In this document: piece after piece, positions 1-6,394 of the stretch
Layout: each line of letters opens with the position of its first letter
How positions within the stretch are numbered: the stretch's first letter is position 1
DNA from: DTU089 sp002440045
GTDB lineage: Bacteria; Bacillota; Clostridia; Oscillospirales; Acutalibacteraceae
Length of the DNA: 11,175 nt
Assembly (NCBI GenBank): GCA_937885695.1
Contig: CALABP010000052.1
Span: 1 to 11,175, forward strand
Direction: 5' to 3'
Translations under genes and position numbers: made by a program
Notes under the pieces: model-generated
Told to the model about the DNA's origin: nothing
Databases searched by the model: none
The model's input: the letters and a program-made list of their open reading frames with translations, nothing else

Positions 1-5
1 CCGCC

Positions 6-107
6 AAAATGCGCAGCATTTTCCTATAATTTTCCGCGTTTACGCGGAATACAATCGCGGCGAAGCCGCGTGCTAACGGCTAACAGCTTCAGACTCCCCC
101 GCAGGGG
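6..107. repeat. Cluster of four short perfect hairpins
   Basis: Four small inverted repeats follow one another in otherwise gene-free DNA: AAAATGC-GCA-GCATTTT at 6-22, TTCCGCG-TTTA-CGCGGAA at 32-49, CGCGGC-GAA-GCCGCG at 56-70, and CCCC-GCA-GGGG at 97-107. Three of the four have a three-base loop. GCTAAC also occurs twice at 72-84. None is followed by a convincing T-run, so they do not look like ordinary terminators. Such strings of mini-palindromes are common intergenic repeat material in Clostridia, but I cannot name a family. The palindromes are seen directly; any function is unknown. Confidence 0.6.
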
Positions 108-148
108 CGACCGACACAACCGTTTGCTGTGCATGTTCGTGCATTAAT

Positions 149-508
149 TGTAAAGTATGTTCTTACACTATTTGTAAAGTATGTTCTTACACTATTTGTA
201 AAGTATGCTCTTACACTATTTGTAAAATATGCTCTTACACTATTTGTAAAATATGCTCTTACACTATTTGTAAAATATGCTCTTACACTATTTGTAAAGT
301 ATGCTCTTACACTATTTGTAAAGTATGCTCTTACACTATTTGTAAAGTATGCTATTGCGCTATTTGTAAACTATGTTCTTACACTATTTGTAAAGTATGT
401 TCTTACACCATCTGTAAAGTATGTTCTTACACTATTTGTAAAGTATGTTCTTGCACTATTTGTAAAGTATGTTCTTGCATTTTTTGTAAACTATCTTACT
501 GCACTGTA
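149..508. repeat. 24-bp tandem repeat array, about 15 units
   Basis: Contiguous head-to-tail units of exactly 24 bp run without spacers: 14 good copies (149-484) and a decayed last copy (485-508). The 19-base core is TGTAAAGTATGTTCTTACA, joined to the next by CTATT. Each unit carries an inverted pair TGTAA-N9-TTACA. Units 3-8 share GCTC in place of GTTC and units 4-6 also share AAAAT, so the middle was homogenised recently, while units 13-15 decay. Because 24 is a multiple of three, two forward frames and one reverse frame stay open by necessity; one gives a hydrophobic octapeptide repeat (LTLFVKYV/A) starting at a GTG with no ribosome site. Substitutions are not biased to synonymous positions, so I treat the array as non-coding. 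Confidence 0.9.
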
Positions 509-599
509 CAAATCTGTTCCCGATTTACTGTATCGTTTAGAAATAAAAAGAATAAAACAGTGATTAAAACACGGAAAAATATACATTCCCCCGCTCCGA

Positions 600-628
600 T
601 TGACTTTTTCAAGAAAAAAGCGTATACT
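600..628 (+). promoter_or_regulatory. Sigma-A promoter of the toxin-antitoxin operon
   Basis: TTGACT (600-605) and TATACT (623-628) are separated by 17 bp, placing the transcript start near 635, some 25 bases before the antitoxin ATG. The spacer contains an imperfect dyad CTTTTT-N5-AAAAAG (604-620). TTTACAAA (632-639), at the expected start site, is the reverse complement of the TTTGTAAA that recurs in the upstream 24-bp array. Either could be an autoregulatory operator, which is usual for type II antitoxins, but this is inference. Confidence 0.75.
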
Positions 629-660
629 ATTTTTACAAACCGAAAGAAGAGGTGTATTCT

Positions 661-882
661 ATGAGTTCAAGAGAAATGGTTTTGTCTTTGCTTGACAATA
701 TACCCGATTCTAAATTAGGATACGTTATTGCTTATTTGCAAGGGCTAAGTGCAGGCGAAACCTCTGACGATGAGTTTTGCGAACAGCTTTATAACAGCTA
801 TTTAAATTCAACAGACAATGGCGACGCTGTATCTTTTGAAAAAATGGCTGAAATGTGCGGGGTAAATCCCAATGAATTATAA
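661..882 (+). CDS. RelB-like antitoxin of a type II toxin-antitoxin pair
   Basis: A 73-residue acidic protein that should bind and neutralise the downstream RelE-type toxin and probably repress its own operon. The ATG at 661 is preferred over an in-frame GTG at 652, because AAGAAGAGG (644-652) is a good ribosome site 8 bases before the ATG and would overlap the GTG. The N-terminal part (LLDNIPDSKLGYVIAYLQGL, residues 10-29) resembles the helical N-terminus of small antitoxins common in gut Firmicutes. The C-terminal part (SFEKMAEMCGVNPNEL, from residue 58) looks like the flexible toxin-wrapping tail of RelB-type proteins. It overlaps the toxin gene by 11 bp, a typical order and coupling. I assign it by context and general resemblance; I see no clear ribbon-helix-helix or helix-turn-helix, so DNA binding is unproven. 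Confidence 0.8.
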   Translation: MSSREMVLSLLDNIPDSKLGYVIAYLQGLSAGETSDDEFCEQLYNSYLNSTDNGDAVSFEKMAEMCGVNPNEL

Positions 883-1126
883 AATAGTCTTTGAAAAACC
901 GGCGCAGAAATTTCTTTTAAAACAACCTGCCAATGTTCAAAAACGTCTGCTTTCTGCTATTGCAAAATTGCCGACATCGGGTGACATTAAACAACTGCAC
1001 GGTCACGATTGCCTTTACAGACTTCGTATAGGCGATTTTCGGGTAATATATACACTGAAAAACGATATTTTGACTGTCTGTATTCTCACAATCGGCAATC
1101 GCGGCGATATTTACAAGCAATTCTGA
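872..1126 (+). CDS. RelE/ParE-superfamily toxin (probable mRNA interferase)
   Basis: An 84-residue basic protein with the RelE/ParE superfamily layout: a short beta strand (MNYKIVFEKPAQKFL), a helical pair (residues 11-34), then a sheet carrying LYRLRIGDFRVIYTL (48-62) and ILTVCILTIGNRGDIYK (66-82). In RelE-type enzymes this arginine-rich sheet (here R50, R52, R57) binds and cleaves mRNA in the ribosomal A site. The final IGxRxDIYK matches the ending of RelE-like toxins. The start lies inside the antitoxin gene, with GGGG at 859-862 as a weak ribosome site, so translation is probably coupled to the antitoxin. The full-length frame with conserved residues suggests an intact toxin. ParE-like gyrase poisoning cannot be fully excluded, but YRLRIGDFRVIY favours RelE. 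Confidence 0.88.
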   Translation: MNYKIVFEKPAQKFLLKQPANVQKRLLSAIAKLPTSGDIKQLHGHDCLYRLRIGDFRVIYTLKNDILTVCILTIGNRGDIYKQF

Positions 1127-1143
1127 CAACGATTAACTAACGA

Positions 1144-1189
1144 AAAGAACGAAACGAAATAGCCTGCTCTTTCGTTTCGTTCTTTATTT
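1144..1189. terminator. Bidirectional terminator between toxin gene and asnB
   Basis: A perfect 16-bp inverted repeat (AAAGAACGAAACGAAA at 1144-1159 and its complement at 1170-1185) encloses a 10-base loop. Forward, the stem ends in TTT followed by ATTTTAATT; on the reverse strand it is followed by TTTTCG. It lies 17 bases after the toxin stop and 7 bases after the asnB stop, so it probably ends both converging transcripts. Confidence 0.85.
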
Positions 1190-1192
1190 TAA

Positions 1193-2770
1193 TTATTTTC
1201 CGCTGTCGCCGTAGTTTGAAAGCACCCTTGCGGAGGGGTCGTTTACATTGCAGCCCTCCCACGATTTGTTGGGCATCCAAAAGTCCTTTATCATTTCGCC
1301 CTGACCGGGATAATACTTTTCAAATATTTCGCGGTACAAAAGCGACTCTTTTGTAAAAGGCGCGGCATGTGTATACTTTTTGCACTTCTCTTTAAACTCC
1401 TCGTCGGAATACAAAGAGTCGGCATACTCTTTTAAATAATCGACCATTGAGTGACCGACCGCGTCTGAAAACGCCGCTTTTTCGCGGTAGAGTATATCAT
1501 GCGGCAAAAGGTCGCCTTCAAAGCTCTTTCTTAAAAGATATTTGCCCTTGTTATATTTATTGAGCTTTTTTTCGGGGTCGATTGACATAACGTATTTCAC
1601 AAAATCCAAATCGCCGAACGGCACGCGCGCCTCAAGCGAATTTACCGAAATGCATCTGTCAGCCCTCAAAACGTCGTACATATGAAGCTCGCGCACGCGC
1701 TTTTGCGACTCTTTTTGAAACTCCTCTGCAGACGGCGCAAAGTCCGTATATTTATAGCCGAAAAGCTCGTCCGAAATTTCGCCCGTCAAAAGCACTCTTA
1801 TATCGGTGTTTTCGTGAATCCATTTGCACAAAAGGTACATTCCCATACTTGCGCGAACGGTTGTAATATCAAACGTTCCGAGCAATTTAATAAGCCCGTC
1901 AAGCGACTCCAGCACCTGCTTTGAAGTCATAATAACCTCGGTGTGGTCGCTCCCGATATAATCCGCAACCTGTTTTGCATATTTCAAATCAATGGCGTCG
2001 CCGCTCATTCCGATAGCAAACGTGCGAATAGGTTTTTCGGATTTTTTTGCCGCTATAGCGCAGACTAACGAAGAATCAAGCCCGCCCGAAAGCAAAAATC
2101 CTACCTTGGCGTCGGCAACAAGCCTTTTTTCAACGCCCAAAGTGAGCTTGTCGTGAATGTTTTTGAATATTGTGTCAAGGTCGTCATAGCAGACGCTTTC
2201 GACCGCGGCAATGTCGTTATAACAAATAAACTTGCCGTCTTCATAGAAATGTCCCGGCGGGAACGGCATAATTTTTTCGCAAAGCCCGACAAGGTTTTTA
2301 GGCTCGCTCGCAAATACAATCGAACCGCTGCCCGAATAGCCGTAATAAAGCGGTCTTATTCCTATCGGGTCACGCGCGGCAATATATTTTTTCTTTTTGC
2401 CGTCATAAATTATAAGAGCAAATTCGGCGTCGAGCATTTTGAACATTTCTGTGCCGTATTCAAAATACATCGGCAAAAGAATTTCGCAGTCGGAGCCGCT
2501 TTTAAAAGTATATTTTGAAGAAAGCTTTTCTTTGAGCTTTTCAAAGCCGTATATTTCGCCGTTGCACACAACATAGCTTCCGTCAAGCTCAAACGGCTGC
2601 ATACCGTCGGGCGTAAGCCCCATAATAGCAAGCCTGTGAAATCCGAGAAGCCCTTTGCCCGTATCGACAATTTTGCTGTCGTCGGGTCCGCGCGAAACGG
2701 TCTCGTCAAAGCCTTTTTTGAATTTTTCAAGTTCCCTGCAGGTGCCGCAGTAGCCGATTATAGAACACAT
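1193..2770 (-). CDS. asnB: Asparagine synthetase, glutamine-hydrolysing
   Basis: 525 residues, close to E. coli AsnB (554). It makes asparagine from aspartate, ATP and glutamine in the cytosol. The N-terminal class II glutamine amidotransferase domain (about 1-190) starts MCSIIG, so Cys2 becomes the nucleophile once Met is removed. It also shows RGPD (27-30), NGEIY (70-74) and SGSDCE (91-96), which hold glutamine. The synthetase domain has the pyrophosphate loop SGGLDSS (228-234), VRASMGMYLL (305-314), TGEISDELFG (329-338), and ARVPFGD (381-387). The ending DPSARVLSNYGDSGK matches the tail of E. coli AsnB rather than the longer Bacillus AsnO/AsnH forms. The start is supported by GGGGTG 7 bases upstream. 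It begins 15 bases after the glutamine synthetase stop, so co-transcription is likely and its glutamine would be made by the preceding gene. Confidence 0.96.
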   Translation of the reverse strand: MCSIIGYCGTCRELEKFKKGFDETVSRGPDDSKIVDTGKGLLGFHRLAIMGLTPDGMQPFELDGSYVVCNGEIYGFEKLKEKLSSKYTFKSGSDCEILLPMYFEYGTEMFKMLDAEFALIIYDGKKKKYIAARDPIGIRPLYYGYSGSGSIVFASEPKNLVGLCEKIMPFPPGHFYEDGKFICYNDIAAVESVCYDDLDTIFKNIHDKLTLGVEKRLVADAKVGFLLSGGLDSSLVCAIAAKKSEKPIRTFAIGMSGDAIDLKYAKQVADYIGSDHTEVIMTSKQVLESLDGLIKLLGTFDITTVRASMGMYLLCKWIHENTDIRVLLTGEISDELFGYKYTDFAPSAEEFQKESQKRVRELHMYDVLRADRCISVNSLEARVPFGDLDFVKYVMSIDPEKKLNKYNKGKYLLRKSFEGDLLPHDILYREKAAFSDAVGHSMVDYLKEYADSLYSDEEFKEKCKKYTHAAPFTKESLLYREIFEKYYPGQGEMIKDFWMPNKSWEGCNVNDPSARVLSNYGDSGK

Positions 2771-2785
2771 AACGCAGCACCCCGC

Positions 2786-4879
2786 TCATCTCACGCCGAA
2801 AAGAAGCTTTCCGTAAGTCGGGAAGGGCCAATATTCTTCGGAAGTGAGCGTTTCTGCCTTGTCGCACGCTTTGCGAAGCTTTGCCATTTCGGGAATTATG
2901 CTGTCTTTTATTATTTCGGCTTTTTTCGCATAATCTTTAACGTCTGCGAGAGCTGCAACTGTATCCGAGAGCTCTTTTACATCGCAGGCGGCATCGTCAA
3001 GAAGCGCCGAAAGCTCTGAAACAAGCGATTTTTCATACTTACATTCAAGCTCGGGCGAGACGGACTTTTTAGCGGCATACGCTTCGCCGAGCTTCTTTGA
3101 AAATGCCGAAACTGCGGGCAAAATATCGGTATTTGCCATATCGGCCATTGTGCGCGCCTCAATCAAAACAGCCTTGCAGTAGTTTTCAAGGAGCGCTTCA
3201 TATCTTGAATCAAGCTCTGTGGCGGAATACACCTTATGCGCGGTGAGCATCTTAACATTTTTCTCTTTTACAAGCTCGGGGAGCGCGTCGGGCGTTGTGC
3301 GTAAGTTTAAAAGCCCTCTCTTTTCGGCTTCTTTAAGCCATTCGTCGTCATAGCCGTTGCCGTTAAAGATAATGCGTTTGTGCTCTTTTATCGTGTCCTT
3401 AATAAGGTCGTGAAGCTCCGCTTCAAAATCTTTTGCACCTTCAAGCTTGTCGGCATAGAACTTTAAAGACTCGGAAACCGCGGCGTTCAGCATAATGTTT
3501 GCGCACGCAATGCTGTCGGAAGAGCCGGGCATACGGAACTCAAACTTGTTGCCCGTAAACGCAAACGGCGAAGTACGGTTGCGGTCTGTTGTGTCACGCG
3601 TGAATTTCGGAAGAACATGCACGCCGAGCTTCATAACCGTTTTTTCAGCCGCGCTGTAGGGCTTGTCGTTTTCGATTGCGTCAAGAACAGCCGTAAGCTC
3701 GTCGCCCAAAAATACCGAAATAACCGCAGGCGGCGCTTCGTCCGCGCCGAGACGGTGGTCGTTGCCCGCTGTTGCAACAGCCGCTCTTAAAAGCCCCTGA
3801 TAATCGTCAACCGCTTTAATAACGGCGCAAAGGAACAGTAAAAACTGCGCGTTTTCATAGGGCGTTTCACCGGGCTTTAAAAGGTTAACACCTGTGTTTG
3901 TCGAAAGCGACCAGTTGTTGTGCTTGCCGCTGCCGTTAACGCCGTCAAACGGTTTTTCGTGCAAAAGACAAACAAGTCCGTGGCGCGTTGCAACCTTCTG
4001 CATTATTTCCATCATAAGCTGGTTGTGGTCAGTGGCGATGTTTGCAGTTGTATAAATCGGCGCAAGCTCGTGCTGTGACGGCGCAACCTCGTTGTGCTGT
4101 GTTTTTGCAAGGATTCCGACTTTCCACAATTCCTCGTTAAGGTCTGCCATATACGCCGCAACGCGCGGTTTTATAACGCCGAAATAGTGGTCGTCAAGCT
4201 CCTGACCCTTAGGCGGCTTTGCTCCGAAAAGCGTTCTGCCGGTAAATTTAAGGTCTTTTCTTTTTTCATAAAGCTCTTTGTCAATAAGAAAATATTCCTG
4301 CTCTGCGCCGACAACGGGGCGAACGGATTTAACGTCTGTGTTTTTAAAGAGTTTAAGTATTCTGAGCGCCTGTTTATTAAGCGCCTCCATCGAGCGCAAA
4401 AGCGGCGTCTTTTTATCAAGTGCGTCGCCGCAGTAAGAGCAAAACGCAGTCGGAATACAAAGCGTTTTGTCTTTAATAAACGCGTACGAAGTCGGGTCCC
4501 ATGCGGTGTAGCCTCTTGCTTCAAAGGTTGCGCGCAAGCCGCCCGAGGGGAACGACGAAGCGTCAGGCTCGCCTTTTATAAGCTCTTTGCCGCTGAAATC
4601 CATAATTACGCCGCCGTCGGGGGCAGGCGAAATAAAGCTGTCGTGTTTTTCTGCGGTAACGCCCGTAAGCGGCTGAAACCAGTGTGTAAAATGTGTTGCG
4701 CCGTTTTGCGTTGCCCACTCCTTCATGGCTTCTGCAACAGCATTAGCGACGTCATTATTAAGGCTTGCACCTTCATCAATTGTCTTTTTGAGTGAATTGT
4801 AAACATCGACTGAAAGCATTGCTTTCATTACTCTGTCATCAAAGACTAAGCTTCCGAAAATTCCGGTTACGGTATCCAT
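2786..4879 (-). CDS. glnN: Glutamine synthetase type III
   Basis: Makes glutamine from glutamate, ammonia and ATP. The 697-residue length and motif set are those of the GSIII family (GlnN of Bacteroides, clostridia and cyanobacteria), not of 440-residue GlnA. Visible: the GSIII N-terminal region with THFTHWFQPLTG (62-73), metal and substrate motifs GAEQEYFLID (191-200), NEVAPSQHELAPIY (263-276), HEKPFDGVNGSGKHNNWSLS (307-326), GNDHRLGADEAPPAVIS (372-388), and NRTSPFAFTGNKFEFRMPGS (434-453). A long alpha-helical C-terminal part (about 480-697) contains the family's KxxxxLRxxxDxxE-like end. The frame stays open to 4966, but ATG 4879 is chosen: AAAGGAG (4888-4894) sits 8 bases upstream and MDTVTGIFGS is the normal family start. 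It lies 65 bases after ilvE and 15 before asnB, apparently one operon. Confidence 0.97.
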   Translation of the reverse strand: MDTVTGIFGSLVFDDRVMKAMLSVDVYNSLKKTIDEGASLNNDVANAVAEAMKEWATQNGATHFTHWFQPLTGVTAEKHDSFISPAPDGGVIMDFSGKELIKGEPDASSFPSGGLRATFEARGYTAWDPTSYAFIKDKTLCIPTAFCSYCGDALDKKTPLLRSMEALNKQALRILKLFKNTDVKSVRPVVGAEQEYFLIDKELYEKRKDLKFTGRTLFGAKPPKGQELDDHYFGVIKPRVAAYMADLNEELWKVGILAKTQHNEVAPSQHELAPIYTTANIATDHNQLMMEIMQKVATRHGLVCLLHEKPFDGVNGSGKHNNWSLSTNTGVNLLKPGETPYENAQFLLFLCAVIKAVDDYQGLLRAAVATAGNDHRLGADEAPPAVISVFLGDELTAVLDAIENDKPYSAAEKTVMKLGVHVLPKFTRDTTDRNRTSPFAFTGNKFEFRMPGSSDSIACANIMLNAAVSESLKFYADKLEGAKDFEAELHDLIKDTIKEHKRIIFNGNGYDDEWLKEAEKRGLLNLRTTPDALPELVKEKNVKMLTAHKVYSATELDSRYEALLENYCKAVLIEARTMADMANTDILPAVSAFSKKLGEAYAAKKSVSPELECKYEKSLVSELSALLDDAACDVKELSDTVAALADVKDYAKKAEIIKDSIIPEMAKLRKACDKAETLTSEEYWPFPTYGKLLFGVR

Positions 4880-4920
4880 TATCGCATCTCCTTTAAAAAT
4901 TTTATTTGTATTTATGTTAA

Positions 4921-4933
4921 CGGGCAAAGCCCG
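4921..4933 (-). other. Short GC hairpin in the ilvE-glnN gap
   Basis: CGGGC-TTT-GCCCG lies between the ilvE stop and the glutamine synthetase ribosome site. There is no T-run after it, so it is not a good terminator; it may be an RNA-processing or stability element, or chance. Confidence 0.35.
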
Positions 4934-4944
4934 AAAACAGCTTG

Positions 4945-5952
4945 TCAGGCAATCTCGGTTATCCAACCTTTGGGCGCCGGCAGATTGCAGTGCTGTATTG
5001 CTATGAGTGTATTGTAAAGCTTTCTAATTACAGATTCTTCTTCGCTTACGCCGTCAAATCTGTAAATTTTGCCGTGGTCGTCTATTGTTCCGACGGGCGA
5101 AATAACAGCCGCCGTGCCGCAAAGTCCGCATTCTTTAAAGCTTTCGAGCTCGTCTTTTCTAACGCGTCTTTCTTCGGTTTTAAGTCCGAGATAATTTTTT
5201 GCCACATAAAGCAGCGAACGGCGTGTTACGGACGGCAGAATGCTGTCGGATTTCGGCGTTACAAGCGTATTGTCGGCAGTAATAAAAATAATGTTTGCGC
5301 CGCCTGTTTCTTCAATATATGTCCGCGTTGCCGAATCGAGATAAACGTTTTCGTCATATCCTTTTTCGTGAGCGTCGGTTATTGCAAAAAGGCTCATCGC
5401 ATAATTAAGACCGGCTTTAATATTACCCGTGCCGTGCGGGGCAGCTCTGTCATAATCGGATATTCTTAAATTCAAAAGCTTTTCACCCTCGTCAAAATAC
5501 GAGCCGACGGGCGTTGCAAAAACCCTGAATTCAAATTCGGTTGCGGGCTTTACGCCTATAACCGCATTTTTCCCGAAAACAAACGGTCTTAAATAGAGCG
5601 CGCCGTTGCTTTCGTAATCGGGAATCCACTCGCGGTTTGCTTCGGCAACCTCTAACACGGCTTCTTTGAACATACCCTCGGGAAGCGGCGGAATCATCAT
5701 TCTTACGCACGAATCGTGAAGGCGTTCTTCGTTAAGCTCGGGGCGAAAACAAACAATCTTGCCCGTTTTTGTTCGATAGGCTTTAAGCCCCTCAAAGCAG
5801 GTCTGTGCATACTGCAAAACGCAGGAGCACTCATTAAGAGTGATTTGGGCGTTGTCGGTAAGACAACCCTTTTGCCATTTGCCGTCGGTATATTCGGCGA
5901 CATATCTTTTTCCTATTTTATGATAAGAAAAACCCGTTACATTTGTACTCAT
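4945..5952 (-). CDS. ilvE: Branched-chain amino acid aminotransferase
   Basis: A PLP-dependent transaminase of fold type IV that interconverts leucine, isoleucine and valine with their 2-oxo acids using glutamate/2-oxoglutarate. The 335-residue form with QYAQTCFEGLKAYR (48-61), CFRPELNEERLHDSC (68-82), LYLRPFVFG (119-127) and GTGNIKAGLNYA (174-185) matches the BCAT class shared by Bacillus IlvK/YbgE and eukaryotic BCATs. K179 in NIKAG is the expected Schiff-base lysine. EETGGANIIFI (214-224) and the glycine/threonine run CGTAAVISPVG (278-288) should hold the cofactor phosphate and substrate. The start is set by AAAGGTG (5963-5969) 10 bases before the ATG. A consensus promoter and a terminator-like leader hairpin lie upstream, suggesting attenuation control. 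It is first in a probable operon with glutamine and asparagine synthetases. Confidence 0.95.
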   Translation of the reverse strand: MSTNVTGFSYHKIGKRYVAEYTDGKWQKGCLTDNAQITLNECSCVLQYAQTCFEGLKAYRTKTGKIVCFRPELNEERLHDSCVRMMIPPLPEGMFKEAVLEVAEANREWIPDYESNGALYLRPFVFGKNAVIGVKPATEFEFRVFATPVGSYFDEGEKLLNLRISDYDRAAPHGTGNIKAGLNYAMSLFAITDAHEKGYDENVYLDSATRTYIEETGGANIIFITADNTLVTPKSDSILPSVTRRSLLYVAKNYLGLKTEERRVRKDELESFKECGLCGTAAVISPVGTIDDHGKIYRFDGVSEEESVIRKLYNTLIAIQHCNLPAPKGWITEIA

Positions 5953-5969
5953 AATTTCGACCCACCTTT

Positions 5970-6014
5970 AAAAAAGAGGCAAAGACACCCCGGAAACCCA
6001 AGACGTCTTTGCCT
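5970..6014 (-). terminator. Attenuator-type terminator in the ilvE leader
   Basis: Read on the minus strand, AGGCAAAGAC pairs perfectly with GTCTTTGCCT (10 bp). The 18 bases between can extend the stem by seven more pairs, four of them G-U, around a GUUU loop. The stem is followed by C and six T residues, and then directly by the ilvE ribosome site. A terminator here, about 65 bases after the promoter start and before the gene, is the hallmark of transcription attenuation. The hairpin and T-run are seen; regulation is inference. Confidence 0.75.
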
Positions 6015-6017
6015 GTG

Positions 6018-6068
6018 TTAAACATATTTTAAATAAAATAAACTTTGGCGCAAGCACCAAAGCAACAT
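6018..6068 (-). CDS. Possible leucine-rich leader peptide of ilvE
   Basis: A 16-codon frame on the minus strand reads MLLWCLRQSLFYLKYV and then stops four bases before the attenuator stem. Five of 16 residues are leucine and the last is valine, both products of the downstream transaminase. The frame spans an upstream hairpin, CTTTGGTGC-TT-GCGCCAAAG (6043-6062), whose CTTTG/CAAAG core is also present in the terminator arms, so alternative pairings are possible. Against it: no ribosome site is visible, the ATG would lie only about 10 bases from the predicted transcript start, and a leucine-rich frame in AT-rich DNA can arise by chance. Confidence 0.35.
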   Translation of the reverse strand: MLLWCLRQSLFYLKYV

Positions 6069-6084
6069 TTATTCTATGCAGTGC

Positions 6085-6112
6085 ATTATACTCCTCTCAC
6101 ACGATTTGTCAA
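6085..6112 (-). promoter_or_regulatory. Consensus sigma-A promoter of the ilvE operon
   Basis: On the minus strand TTGACA (6107-6112) and TATAAT (6085-6090) are both perfect and separated by 16 bp. Transcription would start near 6078, giving a leader of about 125 bases before the ilvE ATG that includes the hairpin at 6043-6062 and the terminator-like stem. Confidence 0.85.
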
Positions 6113-6219
6113 CATTTTTTTCGCAAATTTTTCTGTTTTGGCAATATTTACAATCAGAGCGGCGCGTTCGACGTGTTTTTTGCACAAATTACCGTTTCAA
6201 ACAAAATTTTTCAAAAGTG

Positions 6220-6248
6220 TTGACAAGAAAAGCTCATTATATTAAAAT
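6220..6248 (+). promoter_or_regulatory. Sigma-A promoter of pyrG
   Basis: A perfect TTGACA (6220-6225) and TAAAAT (6243-6248) with 17-bp spacing. Transcription should start near 6253-6257. The start is not the GGGC sequence known for Bacillus subtilis pyrG, where CTP shortage causes G-slippage, so the same mechanism is not visible here. About 108 bp separate this promoter from the divergent ilvE promoter, and I see nothing else definable between them. Confidence 0.8.
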
Positions 6249-6252
6249 ATAT

Positions 6253-6320
6253 CTTTGTTGAGCAAAGGCGTTCATTCTCAGGGCGAAGCCACCCCTTTTG
6301 AATGACGGCTTTTTCTTTTT
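6253..6320 (+). terminator. Attenuator-type terminator with competing hairpin in the pyrG leader
   Basis: Two overlapping structures are visible. A small hairpin at the transcript start pairs CTTTG (6253-6257) with CAAAG (6263-6267). A larger one pairs AAAG (6264-6267), CG (6269-6270) and TCATTC (6272-6277) with GAATGA, CG and CTTT (6300-6312), with AGGG/CCCT stacked inside, and ends in TTTTTCTTTTT (to 6320). Because both use 6264-6267 they are partly exclusive. The T-tract ends 75 bases before the pyrG ATG, so the transcript could be stopped before the gene. pyrG attenuation is established in B. subtilis; the mechanism here is unknown. Confidence 0.65.
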
Positions 6321-6337
6321 GATGTATTTTCAAGCAT

Positions 6338-6369
6338 AAAAGGGTCGAACCGGGGTTCGGCGCTCTTTT
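6338..6369 (+). other. Stable hairpin ahead of the pyrG ribosome site
   Basis: AAAAGGG pairs with CTCTTTT (one G-U), and TCGAAC pairs with GTTCGG around a CGGG loop, with a two-base CG bulge. It is not followed by T residues and ends 13 bases before the GGAGGT ribosome site, so it neither terminates nor directly hides the start. It may protect the 5' end of read-through mRNA or take part in the leader's switching. Confidence 0.5.
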
Positions 6370-6394
6370 AAAGAACAGAAGCGGAGGTAAAAAT

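Noticed and set aside
149..508. CRISPR array.
   Set aside because: Units are contiguous with no unique spacers, and no cas gene is nearby.
129..563. A 144-codon frame made of hydrophobic octapeptide repeats.
   Set aside because: It begins at GTG without a ribosome site, and openness follows from a 24-base period; changes between units are not biased to silent sites.
4094..4795. A 233-codon plus-strand frame opposite glutamine synthetase.
   Set aside because: It is a basic, cysteine-rich antisense shadow of a clearly recognised gene, with no ribosome site.
4899..4927. Possible internal promoter before glutamine synthetase (TTGCCC, 17 bp, TAAAAT on the minus strand).
   Set aside because: The transcript start would fall inside the ribosome-binding site at 4888-4894, leaving no usable leader.
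5970..6080. T-box riboswitch before ilvE.
   Set aside because: No GGGTGG-type antiterminator sequence and the leader is much shorter than known T-boxes.
6253..6320. Known riboswitch (FMN, TPP, SAM and similar) before pyrG.
   Set aside because: The conserved core motifs of those classes are absent; only generic stems and a T-tract are visible.
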